NCBI RefSeq assembly: GCF_029223195.1
Contig: NZ_JARHUF010000024.1
Coordinates: 1-64,000 of the forward strand
Length of the DNA: 64,000 nt
Direction of reading: 5' to 3'
From: Vibrio sp. CAU 1672
GTDB lineage: Bacteria > Pseudomonadota > Gammaproteobacteria > Enterobacterales > Vibrionaceae
Shown here one piece after another: positions 35,134 through 44,508 of this stretch. Position 1 is the first letter of the stretch; each line of letters begins with the position of its first letter. The notes under the pieces were generated by a model. That model was not told the origin of the DNA. It saw only the letters and a program-made list of their open reading frames with translations, and searched no databases. A program made the translations under genes and the position numbers.

Positions 35134-37980
35134 ATGAGTGAGTATAAAGATACCCTGAATTTACCTGAAACAGGGTTTCCGATGCGTGGCAACCTGGCTA
35201 ATCGTGAGCCAGAAATGCTAAAGCGTTGGTACAAAGAAGATCTTTACGGAGAAATCCGTAAAGCCAAGAAAGGTAAAAAGTCATTCGTACTGCACGATGG
35301 CCCTCCTTATGCGAACGGTGACATTCACATTGGTCACGCACTAAACAAGATTCTTAAAGACATTATTATTAAATCCAAAACACTTTCAGGTTTTGACGCA
35401 CCTTACATCCCAGGCTGGGATTGCCACGGTCTGCCAATCGAATTGATGGTAGAAAAGAAAGTCGGCAAGCCAGGCCAGAAAGTGACGGCAGCGGAGTTCC
35501 GCGAGAAATGTCGTGACTACGCAGCAGGTCAGGTTGAAGGTCAGAAAGAGAGCTTCAAACGTCTTGGTATCATGGGTGAGTGGGACAAGCCATACCGCAC
35601 GATGGATTTCGCTACTGAAGCGAACATCATCCGTGCCTTGGGTAAGATCGCCAGCAAAGGTCACCTGCTGAAAGGTTTCAAACCCGTTCACTGGTGTACC
35701 GACTGTGGCTCTGCACTTGCTGAAGCAGAAGTGGAATACAAAGACAAAGTATCACCATCTATCGACGTGCGCTTTAAAGCTGCTGACGAAGCAGCACTAC
35801 TGTCTAAGTTTGAACTGACCGAAGGTCATGAAGGTCAGGGTGACGTTTCTATCGTTATCTGGACCACCACGCCTTGGACACTGCCAGCGAACCGCGCAGT
35901 ATGTCTACGTGAAGACCTGGAGTACGTGCTTATCCAAACAGAGGGCGATAATGCTGAGCGTATCATCGTGGCTTCTGAGTTAGCGAAAGACGTGATGGAC
36001 CGTGCTGGTATCGAGCACTTCCACAACCTGGGCTTTGCTAAAGGTGCGGATCTGGAGCTTACTCAGTTTAAGCACCCATTCTACGATTTCACAGTACCGG
36101 CGATCCTGGGTGATCACGTTACAACTGACTCTGGTACCGGTGTGGTTCACACTGCCCCTGGTCACGGTCAGGAAGACTTCGCGGTTGGTAACAAATACAA
36201 CCTGGAAGTAGCGAACCCAGTTGGCTCAAACGGTGTTTACCTACCGGACACTGAGCTATTCGCTGGTCAGCACGTATTTAAAGCCAACGATGCAGTAGTA
36301 GAAGTACTGAAAGAAAAAGGTGCACTACTACACCACCACGCATACGAGCACAGCTACCCACACTGTTGGCGTCATAAGACACCAATCATCTTCCGCGCAA
36401 CACCACAATGGTTCGTCTCTATGGACCAGGCTGGCCTGCGTGCTAAAGCACTGGAGTCAATCAAGAGCGTTGAGTGGATGCCTGAGTGGGGTCAAAGCCG
36501 TATCGAAGGTATGATCGAAGGTCGCCCTGAGTGGTGTATCTCTCGTCAACGTACCTGGGGTGTGCCAATTGCGCTGTTCGTTCACAAAGAAACCGCAGAA
36601 CTACATCCAAACACACTAGAGCTGATCGAGAAAGTGGCTCAGTTGGTGGAAGAGAAAGGTATCCAGGCATGGTGGGATGTTGATGCAGCTGAACTATTGG
36701 GCGATGAAGCTGAACAGTACGAGAAAGTACTCGACACGCTAGACGTATGGTTCGATTCAGGTGTGACTCACTTTTCTGTGGTTGATGCTCGTGAAGAGTA
36801 CAACGGCAACAGCGCTGACCTATATCTGGAAGGTTCTGACCAACACCGTGGTTGGTTCCAGTCTTCGTTAATTTCATCTATCGCGATGAAAGATGAAGCG
36901 CCTTACAAACAAGTACTGACACACGGTTTCGTGGTTGATGGTCACGGTCGTAAGATGTCGAAATCTATCGGTAACGTGGTTGCGCCAAAAGACGTAACTA
37001 ACAAACTAGGTGCCGATATCCTGCGTCTATGGGTTGCTTCGACCGACTACACTGGTGAAGTGGCGGTTTCTGATGAAATCCTAAAACGTTCTGCAGATGC
37101 GTACCGTCGTATCCGTAACACAGCGCGTTTCTTCCTGGCCAACCTAAGCGGCTTCAACCCAGCAACAGACATCGTTCCTGCAGAGGAAATGGTGGCATTG
37201 GACCGTTGGGCAGTTGGTCGTGCACTAGCAGCACAACAAGAGATCATCAAAGCGTACGATGAGTACAACATCCACGCGGTAACTCAACGTCTAATGCAGT
37301 TCTGTTCTATCGAGATGGGTTCATTCTACCTAGACGTAATTAAAGACCGTCAGTACACAGCGAAGAAGGGCGGTCACGCGCAACGTAGCTGTCAGACTGC
37401 ACTTTACTACATCGTAGAAGCACTGGTTCGTTGGATGGCGCCAATCATGTCGTTCACTGCAGATGAAATCTGGAACGAAATGCCAGCGTTACTTCCATCT
37501 GGAGAGAGTCGCGATAAGTTCGTATTTACGGGTGAGTGGTTCGATGGCCTGTTTGGTCTTGCTGAAGGTGAAGAGCTGAATAACGAGTTCTGGAGTGAGA
37601 TCCAGGCAGTTCGCGGCGCGGTGAACAAGCTGCTGGAAGATGCTCGTAAAGAGAAAACCATTGGTGGTGCACTGCAAGCGGAAGTCACGCTATTTGCTGA
37701 CGACGCACTGGCGGCGAAAATCAATAAGCTGGAAGATGAACTGCGTTTTGTCATGCTGACATCAGCGGCAAACGTGAAACCACTTAGTGAGAAGACTGAC
37801 GCTGCGCATGCGACAGACATCGACGGCTTGTTCGTTGAAGTTTCAGCTGCCGCAGGTGAGAAGTGTGACCGTTGTTGGCACCACACACCAGACGTAGGCA
37901 CCATTGCAGGTCACGAGAAGATCTGTGGCCGTTGTGTGTCGAACGTTGAAGGTGAAGGTGAAGTACGTAAATTCGCGTAA
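35134..37980 (+). CDS. ileS: Isoleucyl-tRNA synthetase (class I)
   Basis: Charges tRNA-Ile and edits Val. 948 aa. The HIGH motif is in PPYANGDIHIGHALNK near residue 60, KMSKS in GRKMSKSIGN near residue 610. The editing domain lies between them (TTTPWTLPANRA, GTGVVHTAPGHG). The C-terminal zinc finger has CDRCWHH and CGRC. Strong codon bias suggests high expression. It is followed by a terminator-like hairpin, then lspA. Confidence 0.97.
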   Translation: MSEYKDTLNLPETGFPMRGNLANREPEMLKRWYKEDLYGEIRKAKKGKKSFVLHDGPPYANGDIHIGHALNKILKDIIIKSKTLSGFDAPYIPGWDCHGLPIELMVEKKVGKPGQKVTAAEFREKCRDYAAGQVEGQKESFKRLGIMGEWDKPYRTMDFATEANIIRALGKIASKGHLLKGFKPVHWCTDCGSALAEAEVEYKDKVSPSIDVRFKAADEAALLSKFELTEGHEGQGDVSIVIWTTTPWTLPANRAVCLREDLEYVLIQTEGDNAERIIVASELAKDVMDRAGIEHFHNLGFAKGADLELTQFKHPFYDFTVPAILGDHVTTDSGTGVVHTAPGHGQEDFAVGNKYNLEVANPVGSNGVYLPDTELFAGQHVFKANDAVVEVLKEKGALLHHHAYEHSYPHCWRHKTPIIFRATPQWFVSMDQAGLRAKALESIKSVEWMPEWGQSRIEGMIEGRPEWCISRQRTWGVPIALFVHKETAELHPNTLELIEKVAQLVEEKGIQAWWDVDAAELLGDEAEQYEKVLDTLDVWFDSGVTHFSVVDAREEYNGNSADLYLEGSDQHRGWFQSSLISSIAMKDEAPYKQVLTHGFVVDGHGRKMSKSIGNVVAPKDVTNKLGADILRLWVASTDYTGEVAVSDEILKRSADAYRRIRNTARFFLANLSGFNPATDIVPAEEMVALDRWAVGRALAAQQEIIKAYDEYNIHAVTQRLMQFCSIEMGSFYLDVIKDRQYTAKKGGHAQRSCQTALYYIVEALVRWMAPIMSFTADEIWNEMPALLPSGESRDKFVFTGEWFDGLFGLAEGEELNNEFWSEIQAVRGAVNKLLEDARKEKTIGGALQAEVTLFADDALAAKINKLEDELRFVMLTSAANVKPLSEKTDAAHATDIDGLFVEVSAAAGEKCDRCWHHTPDVGTIAGHEKICGRCVSNVEGEGEVRKFA

Positions 37981-38013
37981 TTGCCTAGCAAGACTGAACT
38001 TTTTTTAAAATTC

Positions 38014-38041
38014 ACAGCCCCAGTATTTACTGGGGCTGTTT
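38014..38041 (+). terminator. Hairpin between ileS and lspA
   Basis: A 10-bp stem ACAGCCCCAG / CTGGGGCTGT, loop TATTTA, with a short T run. It lies 33 bp past ileS and 12 bp before lspA, so it probably lowers rather than stops readthrough into lspA. Confidence 0.65.
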
Positions 38042-38053
38042 GTAGGTAGACTA

Positions 38054-38560
38054 ATGAGTGAAAAAGCACTGACGTTAAAGCAATCGGGTGTTCGCTGGCT
38101 GTGGTTGGCGGTGGTGGTCTTTATGGCCGATATCGGCATTAAGCTGGTGGTGATGGATAACATGGGCTACGGATGGGCAAACCGAATTGAGGTGCTGCCA
38201 TTCTTTAACCTGCTGTACGTGCATAACTACGGAGCCGCATTCAGTTTCTTGAGTGATCAAGCCGGCTGGCAGCGTTGGCTGTTCACCGCTATCGCTTTTG
38301 TGGTGACCGGTCTTTTGAGTTACTGGATGAGCAAACTGCCTGCGACAGAGAAGTGGAGCAACATCGCTTATGCCCTGATCATTGGTGGTGCAGTGGGTAA
38401 TGTGTTTGACCGGGTGGTACACGGCTTTGTGGTGGATTACCTGGACTTCTTCTGGGGCAACTATCACTGGCCGGCCTTTAACCTTGCCGATATGGCGATC
38501 GTTATTGGTGCGGCGATGATCATCCTCGATGGTTTCCGTAAAAAAGAATCTTCGAACTGA
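38054..38560 (+). CDS. lspA: Lipoprotein signal peptidase (signal peptidase II)
   Basis: An aspartyl protease that cleaves lipoprotein signal peptides after Lgt modification. 168 aa, four transmembrane helices. The catalytic Asps are in GGAVGNVFDRVVHG and VVDYLDFFWGNYHWPAFNLADMAI. AGGT precedes the ATG, after the upstream hairpin. It follows ileS, as usual. Confidence 0.95.
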   Translation: MSEKALTLKQSGVRWLWLAVVVFMADIGIKLVVMDNMGYGWANRIEVLPFFNLLYVHNYGAAFSFLSDQAGWQRWLFTAIAFVVTGLLSYWMSKLPATEKWSNIAYALIIGGAVGNVFDRVVHGFVVDYLDFFWGNYHWPAFNLADMAIVIGAAMIILDGFRKKESSN

Positions 38561-38585
38561 TCTTTGCGATAAATTGAATAACCCT

Positions 38586-38619
38586 AAGCGTCGTCCGTTG
38601 ATTCGGGCGACGCTTTTTA
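38586..38619 (+). terminator. Terminator after lspA
   Basis: A 12-bp stem AAGCGTCGTCCG / CGGGCGACGCTT (one G-U pair), loop TTGATT, T5 tail. Confidence 0.88.
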
Positions 38620-38701
38620 TTATGTTGGAGCGCAGCAGCGTACATTTTCAACCATTAAACTAATTAACGCTGGATAACCCCAAGAACAAGGAAGCCGTAA
38701 C

Positions 38702-39133
38702 GTGACAACAATAACTAATGAATCCGTAGTAACCCTGCACTTTACCATAAAAATGAAAGATGGTTCGGTCGCGGACAGCACCCATAACATGGGTAAGCCT
38801 GCTAAATTTGTAATGGGTGATGGCAGTTTGAGTGAAAATTTCGAGCAGTGCTTGTTTGGCTTACAAGCCGGTGAGCAAAAGGCGATTGAGCTCCCCGCAG
38901 AAGACGCTTTTGGCATGCCTAATCCGGATCATATTCATCATATGGATCGCGCGAAGTTTGTAGGTGATGCTGAGGTTGAAGTCGGCACTATAATGGCGTT
39001 CAGTGGCCCTGATGGGATGGAAATCCCGGGCATTATTACTGAAATTGCCGGTGATTCGGTAACGGTGGATTTTAACCACCCGCTGGCGGGGCAAGACGTG
39101 ACTTTCGAAGTCGAAATTTTGTCAGTAGAATAG
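38702..39133 (+). CDS. fkpB: FKBP-type peptidyl-prolyl isomerase FkpB (SlpA)
   Basis: A SlyD-like prolyl isomerase/chaperone, 143 aa. The FKBP part starts VTLHFTIKMKDGSVADST, followed by the insert-in-flap chaperone region (LPAEDAFGMPNPDHIHHM), and FNHPLAGQDVTFEVEI closes the fold. Start GTG 38702 with AAGGA upstream. The lspA-fkpB-ispH order is conserved. Confidence 0.92.
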   Translation: MTTITNESVVTLHFTIKMKDGSVADSTHNMGKPAKFVMGDGSLSENFEQCLFGLQAGEQKAIELPAEDAFGMPNPDHIHHMDRAKFVGDAEVEVGTIMAFSGPDGMEIPGIITEIAGDSVTVDFNHPLAGQDVTFEVEILSVE

Positions 39134-39157
39134 CGAACCAGATAAAAGATAACCTCC

Positions 39158-40123
39158 ATGAGCAATGCAATGAAAATCCTGTTAGCTAACCCACGTGGTT
39201 TCTGTGCTGGTGTTGACCGTGCGATCAGTATCGTCGAGCGCGCACTGGAAATGTATCAGCCACCTATCTATGTGCGTCATGAAGTGGTCCATAACCGTTT
39301 TGTGGTTGAGGGCCTAAAACAGCGTGGAGCGGTCTTCGTCGAAGAGCTTACCGAAGTACCAGACAACAACATCGTGATTTTCTCCGCTCATGGTGTCTCC
39401 CAGGCGGTGCGCCAGGAAGCAAAATCTCGCGACCTGACGGTGTTCGATGCCACTTGTCCATTGGTGACCAAAGTCCATATGGAGGTGGCGCGTGCCAGCC
39501 GCCGTAATATGGAGGTAGTTTTGATTGGTCATGCCGGTCACCCTGAGGTGGAAGGAACCATGGGCCAGTACTCCAGTGAAATGGGCGGCATGTATTTAGT
39601 CGAGAAGCCAGAAGATGTACAAGGCCTGGTAGATGTGGTCAAAGATCCGACCAATCTGCATTACGTTAGCCAAACTACGCTGTCTGTAGATGAAACGTCA
39701 GATGTCATCAACGAGCTGCGTCGAGTGTTCCCGGATATTCAGGGCCCGCGTAAAGATGATATCTGCTACGCCACGCAAAACCGCCAGGATGCGGTGCGCG
39801 AACTGGCCGAAGAGGTGGATGTGATGATTGTGGTGGGATCGAAAAACTCCTCCAATTCAACCCGCCTCAAAGAGTTGGCCGAGAAACTGGGCACACCGGG
39901 TTACCTGACCGACTGTCCGGAAGATATCAAACCGGAGTGGTTGCAAGGCAAGCAGATAGTCGGTATTACCGCTGGCGCTTCAGCCCCGGAAGAGCTGGTT
40001 GACCAGATCCTCGAGCGGGTGAAAGCGTTAAGTGGTGCCGGTAGTGTAGAAGAAGTCCAGGGGCGCGAAGAAAATATGTTTTTCGAAGTACCGAAAGAGC
40101 TGCAGGTTAAGCAAGTCGATTAA
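39158..40123 (+). CDS. ispH: 4-hydroxy-3-methylbut-2-enyl diphosphate reductase
   Basis: Last enzyme of the MEP isoprenoid pathway, an iron-sulfur protein making IPP and DMAPP. 321 aa. The three cluster Cys are in NPRGFCAGVDRA, DATCPLVTKVH and DDICYATQNRQ; the catalytic Glu region follows HVE/HAGHPEVEGT. A start four codons later (39170, MKILLANPRG) fits E. coli length better; neither has a good ribosome site. Confidence 0.95.
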   Translation: MSNAMKILLANPRGFCAGVDRAISIVERALEMYQPPIYVRHEVVHNRFVVEGLKQRGAVFVEELTEVPDNNIVIFSAHGVSQAVRQEAKSRDLTVFDATCPLVTKVHMEVARASRRNMEVVLIGHAGHPEVEGTMGQYSSEMGGMYLVEKPEDVQGLVDVVKDPTNLHYVSQTTLSVDETSDVINELRRVFPDIQGPRKDDICYATQNRQDAVRELAEEVDVMIVVGSKNSSNSTRLKELAEKLGTPGYLTDCPEDIKPEWLQGKQIVGITAGASAPEELVDQILERVKALSGAGSVEEVQGREENMFFEVPKELQVKQVD

Positions 40124-40141
40124 TTGCGTGACAGTAAATAC

Positions 40142-40164
40142 AGGCGACCATGGGTCGCCTTTTT
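40142..40164 (+). terminator. Terminator of fkpB-ispH
   Basis: Stem AGGCGACC / GGTCGCCT, loop ATG, T5 tail. It touches the stop codon of the convergent btsR. Confidence 0.85.
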
Positions 40165-40891
40165 AGTGGCTGATACCAAGCATCTCTTTCAGTACCTTGA
40201 GGTAGCGGCGACTGACTGGAATTTCAAATCCGGTCAGGGTGACGATTTCAGCCAGTCCGTTCTCAAGCAGTTTGATTTCACTGATTGCCTTAATGTTGAC
40301 TAAGTACTGGCGGTGACAACGCACTAATGGGGTTTTTCCCTCCAGCGTTTTTAGGGTCAGCTGGGTGCTGGCAGTCTGGCTGCCGGTACGAACGTGTACG
40401 CCACTGATATCACTGTAGGCGCACTCAACGCTGTCGGTCGCCATGATCACAATCCGGTTGTGGCCGATGCAGGGAATCTGGCTGAGGCTGTCCGGTGTAA
40501 TGGCTGATAGTTGCTGAGGCATTGCCGATTGAGTGACCATTTTATTCAGGCGTTTGACGGTTTTGGTCAGCCGGGCAGGATCGACCGGTTTAAGCAGGTA
40601 ATCGAAGGCATTGTCTTCAAATGCCTGGATTGCATATTGATCGTAAGCGGTGACAAATACCACGTAAGGCATACTGTCAGGATCGAGCATTCCCAGTAAT
40701 TCGATACCGGTGACTTGTGGCATTTGAACATCCAGAAATACCACATCGGGTTTGAGCTCATTGATTTTTTTCAGGCCCAGCACGGCATTTGCAGCCTCGC
40801 CAATTACCTCGATTTGGCCTGATTCGGTTAATAGTTCGGCCAGCTCTTCACGAGCAAACTGTTCATCATCAATGACAAGTGCAGTTAACAT
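40163..40891 (-). CDS. btsR: LytTR-family response regulator, BtsR (YehT) type
   Basis: A two-component regulator, 242 aa. Receiver domain with phospho-acceptor Asp in VVFLDVQMPQ near residue 54, Thr in FVTAYDQY and Lys in YLLKPVD; then a LytTR DNA-binding domain (KTPLVRCHRQYLVNI). The ATG at 40891 (MLTALVIDDEQ) is chosen; the frame is open to 40918. It lies 35 bp downstream of its kinase gene. BtsR of E. coli activates the pyruvate carrier btsT, and matching boxes occur upstream of the cstA-family gene here. Confidence 0.88.
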   Translation of the reverse strand: MLTALVIDDEQFAREELAELLTESGQIEVIGEAANAVLGLKKINELKPDVVFLDVQMPQVTGIELLGMLDPDSMPYVVFVTAYDQYAIQAFEDNAFDYLLKPVDPARLTKTVKRLNKMVTQSAMPQQLSAITPDSLSQIPCIGHNRIVIMATDSVECAYSDISGVHVRTGSQTASTQLTLKTLEGKTPLVRCHRQYLVNIKAISEIKLLENGLAEIVTLTGFEIPVSRRYLKVLKEMLGISH

Positions 40892-40926
40892 CCGTTTATC
40901 CCTTATACTGCTGTACACCAGTTACG

Positions 40927-42591
40927 TTACCTGGGAATGATAAAGCTCATCTTAGTAAATTGATGTGGTTCGCAGTGAATTTTTAGTGCTGAGTCACGTC
41001 CAAACCGGTTGGTGAGGCGTTTATCGACAATTTCCATCCCCAGGCCGGAATGGTTTGCGTTTGGTTGCGTAAAACTGCCGGCGTTGTCTTCGACCGTGAT
41101 CCGGGCGCCGAGGCGGTGTGGTTGACTGTATATTTTGATCACACCACCTTCGAGCCGGTTGGAAATACCATGCTTAATCGCGTTCTCAACCAAAGGTTGT
41201 AAAGTAAAACTGGGTAGCTGGATATCCAGTAAGTCCGGGGCAATATCAATGTTGATCTCTAACCGATCGGTAAAGCGGGCTTTTTCGATACTCAGATAGG
41301 CATTCACATGGGCCAGCTCTTCTTTGAGTGTCACCGTTTCGATGTTCTGTTTTAGATTACTGCGAAAGAACTGGGAGAGGTTTTGGATCAGTTCCCGTGC
41401 TTTGTCCGGATCCCGGCGGATGATGGCACTGATGGTATTGAGGGCATTAAACAGAAAATGTGGATTGACTTGTGCCTGTAGCAATTTGATTTCGGCTTGT
41501 GCCAGCAAAGCTTGCTGTTGTTGGTAGTCGCCGTACAAGATTTGGCTGGAAAGAAGCTGGGCTATCCCTTCGGCGATCGACTTGTTGACGGTGGAAAACA
41601 GCTTGCGTTTCGGCTCGTACAGTTTGATGGTTCCGATCACCGCCTTGCCGGCACGCAGGGGGATGATCAGCGCAGAGCCCAACTTGCAATCTTTGGCCAG
41701 TGAACACTGATAAGGGCGTTCACTGCCATCAAGGTAAATGATGTCGTTTTGTGCCATCGAGTCGAGGGTGCTCTGCGATGAGATCGGCGTGTTGGGTTGG
41801 TGGTGATCATCACCAATACCGATGAAGGCGAGAATTTTCTCATGGTCGGTAATGGCGACCGCTCCGACTTTGGTTTCTTCATAGATGATGCGGGCTATTT
41901 TCTCGGCATTTTCGCTGTTAAAGCCATTGCTGAGGATGCCCACCGAGCGGTCTGCGATGGTTAATGCACGCCGGGAAAAGGTTGCGGAATATTTTTCGAA
42001 GATGGTTTTACGATCTTGCAGGATGCTCATAAACAGCGCAGCACCGACTGAGTTGGCGATAATCATTGGTGCGGCAATCGCTGAGACCAGCTCATAGGCT
42101 TGGTCGAATGGTTTGGCGACGGCGAGTAAAAGAATCATCTGTACGATTTCCGCGACAAAAGTGACACTGAACACTACGCTTGGATTAAACAGCATTGTGC
42201 CTTTGTTACGTTTGATCAGGTATACATGCAACAAGCCACCAATCAGGCCTTCGGCAGTGGTCGAAATGGCACAGGCTAAGTCAGTAAACCCTCCCAGCGA
42301 GTATCGATGGATACCGCCGGTTAATCCTACTGCAAAGCCCACCACCGGGCCGCCAAATAGCCCGCCCATTACGGCGCCAATAGCGCGGGTGTTTGCGATC
42401 GCATCGTTAATATGTAAGCCGAAATAGGTCCCAAGAATGCAGAAGCCAGAGAACAGTACGTAGCAGATCAAACGGTGGCTGAGCCGCGATGAGATACTCA
42501 ACAGCGGTAAGATGATCGGTGTTTTACTCAGCATATACGCCAGCACAAGGTAAACACACATTTGCTGTAAGAGAGATATAACCAGTTCCAT
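40927..42591 (-). CDS. btsS: LytS-type sensor histidine kinase, BtsS (YehU) type
   Basis: A membrane sensor kinase, 554 aa. An N-terminal 5TM-Lyt domain (about 1-190; GGLFGGPVVGFAVGLTGGIHR) is followed by a GAF-like cytoplasmic domain (about 220-340), the His-kinase phospho-acceptor region QVNPHFLFNALNTISAII near residue 375, and an HATPase domain (LVENAIKHG). E. coli BtsS is a pyruvate receptor. The gene lies between the cstA-family gene and btsR, all leftward. Confidence 0.88.
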   Translation of the reverse strand: MELVISLLQQMCVYLVLAYMLSKTPIILPLLSISSRLSHRLICYVLFSGFCILGTYFGLHINDAIANTRAIGAVMGGLFGGPVVGFAVGLTGGIHRYSLGGFTDLACAISTTAEGLIGGLLHVYLIKRNKGTMLFNPSVVFSVTFVAEIVQMILLLAVAKPFDQAYELVSAIAAPMIIANSVGAALFMSILQDRKTIFEKYSATFSRRALTIADRSVGILSNGFNSENAEKIARIIYEETKVGAVAITDHEKILAFIGIGDDHHQPNTPISSQSTLDSMAQNDIIYLDGSERPYQCSLAKDCKLGSALIIPLRAGKAVIGTIKLYEPKRKLFSTVNKSIAEGIAQLLSSQILYGDYQQQQALLAQAEIKLLQAQVNPHFLFNALNTISAIIRRDPDKARELIQNLSQFFRSNLKQNIETVTLKEELAHVNAYLSIEKARFTDRLEINIDIAPDLLDIQLPSFTLQPLVENAIKHGISNRLEGGVIKIYSQPHRLGARITVEDNAGSFTQPNANHSGLGMEIVDKRLTNRFGRDSALKIHCEPHQFTKMSFIIPR

Positions 42592-42633
42592 AGCGAACCT
42601 AACCTGAAATTGATGATGTTATTGTAAGGCAAA

Positions 42634-42664
42634 TAAAAAGAGCCTGCGATGGGCAGGCTCTTTA
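42634..42664 (-). terminator. Terminator between the cstA-family gene and btsS
   Basis: Stem AAAGAGCCTGC / GCAGGCTCTTT, loop GATGG; leftward T run. It separates the transporter transcript from btsSR. Confidence 0.85.
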
Positions 42665-42711
42665 TCTTAACCAGTCAGTGATGGCAAACCGGTTTGTAAG
42701 CAAATTATTGA

Positions 42712-44196
42712 TTATGCTGTTTCAGAGGCTGCTTGCGGTTTCTCCTCGTCGGCGAGGTCTATCTCACCTTTACCTTTCGAGGTTTTAATCACATAAGTTG
42801 CTACTGATAGTGAGAACAGGATTCCGGCAATGGTTGATATCTGAACAGGCAGACCGAAACCAAGCGTACTGTTGCTAAGGATGAAGCTTGCACACACGGT
42901 GGTCATAAACATAGCCGGTACCGTCGTGATCCAGTGCAGCTTGTTATGGCGCAGTAAGTAAGCCGATGCGGTCCACAGCATCATCACTGCGGTTGACTGG
43001 TTGGCAAAACCAAAGTAGCGCCAGATGATGCCGAAGTCTACTTGGGTCAGGATCCCACCGATAACAAACAGGGGAACAGCCATCAGCAGGCGGTTGCGCA
43101 GGGTTTTCTGTTCCATATTGAAGTACTCAGCCAGGATCAGGCGGCTTGAGCGGAACGCAGTGTCACCAGAAGTAATAGGCAGAATAACCACACCCAGGAA
43201 AGCAAGCACACCACCAAATACGCCCAGCAGTCCAAATGAAGCGCTGTAAACCACGTTGCCCGGACCACCGTTTTTCACTGCTTCAGACAGGGCGTCCAGT
43301 GAGCCAAAGAAAGACAGTGCAATCGCACACCAGATCAGTGCAATAACCCCTTCACCAATCATGGCACCGTAGAATACGAAGCGACCGTTTTTCTCGTTTT
43401 GCATACAACGCGCCATCAATGGAGACTGAGTGGCGTGGAAACCAGAGATAGCACCGCAGGCAATCGTGATAAACAGTGCAGGCCAAAGAGGCATGTCATT
43501 TGGGTTCAGGTTGGTGAACATGTCACTGATCTGGAACTCACCCATGACAGTATGCTCGCTGGAAAAAGCAATCGCGGTCATCAGGCCTACAGACATAAAG
43601 ATCAACAGGGCACCAAACAGTGGATAAAAGCGGCCGATGATTTTGTCGACCGGAACAATCGTTGCGATAATGTAATAAGCAAAGATGGCAATAACCATGG
43701 TGGTCATGCTGACCGACAGGCTGGTTTGATCATTGATAAGGTTGGTGATCATCCCTGCCGGGGCAGACACAAATACCACACCAACCAGAAGCAACAGAAC
43801 AATGGCAAAGATGTTCATAAAGTGTTTTGCGCCATTGCCCAGATAGCGACCGGTGATGGTCGGTACCGATGCACCGCCGTTGCGTACCGAAAGCATGCCA
43901 GAGAAATAATCGTGTACCGCACCGGCAAAGATACAGCCGACGACAATCCAGAGCATCGCAGCAGGCCCGTAGAGGGCACCCATAATTGGGCCGAAGATCG
44001 GGCCGACGCCAGCGATGTTAAGTAGCTGGACCAGATAAACTTTCTTGGTTGACATTGGAACGTAGTCAACACCATCTGCTTTAGTATGAGCAGGGGTTTG
44101 GCGTTTCTCATTGATACCGAAAACTTTCTCAACGAAAGCGCCGTAGATGAAGTATCCGCCGATGAGGGCTGCGACACAGGTTAGAAACCACATCAT
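42712..44196 (-). CDS. CstA-family transporter (short type), probable BtsR target
   Basis: A 494-aa inner-membrane carrier of the CstA/BtsT family with about thirteen hydrophobic helices. Signatures include TPAHTKADGVDYVPM, LLNIAGVGPIFGPIMGALYGP and GFHATQSPLMARCM. E. coli CstA and BtsT are about 700 aa, so this is a shortened form, not a truncation. Its place beside btsSR and the box array upstream suggest pyruvate uptake; peptide transport is the alternative. SD AAGGAC precedes the ATG. Confidence 0.87.
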   Translation of the reverse strand: MMWFLTCVAALIGGYFIYGAFVEKVFGINEKRQTPAHTKADGVDYVPMSTKKVYLVQLLNIAGVGPIFGPIMGALYGPAAMLWIVVGCIFAGAVHDYFSGMLSVRNGGASVPTITGRYLGNGAKHFMNIFAIVLLLLVGVVFVSAPAGMITNLINDQTSLSVSMTTMVIAIFAYYIIATIVPVDKIIGRFYPLFGALLIFMSVGLMTAIAFSSEHTVMGEFQISDMFTNLNPNDMPLWPALFITIACGAISGFHATQSPLMARCMQNEKNGRFVFYGAMIGEGVIALIWCAIALSFFGSLDALSEAVKNGGPGNVVYSASFGLLGVFGGVLAFLGVVILPITSGDTAFRSSRLILAEYFNMEQKTLRNRLLMAVPLFVIGGILTQVDFGIIWRYFGFANQSTAVMMLWTASAYLLRHNKLHWITTVPAMFMTTVCASFILSNSTLGFGLPVQISTIAGILFSLSVATYVIKTSKGKGEIDLADEEKPQAASETA

Positions 44197-44278
44197 AGCA
44201 ATTGTCCTTGGTTGGGTAGGGTCATATTTTAATCTCAGGATGTATGGTATTCGCCTGTTTTGTTAAATGCATTCACTC

Positions 44279-44372
44279 AGTGGATGAGTGGCTGAATAGA
44301 GTGGTGAGTGGTCGTTATGGCTATTAAGTGGTTTAAACGTTTGCTCAGTGGTTGAAGGAGACTTTGGGTGGT
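44279..44372 (-). promoter_or_regulatory. Phased BtsR-type box array upstream of the cstA-family gene
   Basis: On the + strand, AGTGGC at 44287, AGTGGT at 44307, 44327 and 44347, and GGTGGT at 44367 are spaced by exactly 20 bp. Extra copies are at 44279 and 44300. On the minus strand they read ACCACTCA, ACCACTTA and ACCACTGA; the first two match the E. coli BtsR box ACC(G/A)CT(C/T)A. The array lies 83-176 bp upstream of the gene. LytTR regulators bind such direct repeats about two helical turns apart. Confidence 0.75.
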
Positions 44373-44508
44373 GGCATCCGGCTCTCAAGGGTGAGTTGCT
44401 TTTACCTTTGTTTGGTATGGTAACTGAGTGTCCAAACCTTGTGATAAGCGGCAAAGTGGACCATTTAGTGATAAGCTTGTATTGAAAACAAACAGTTAAG
44501 GATAAAAT

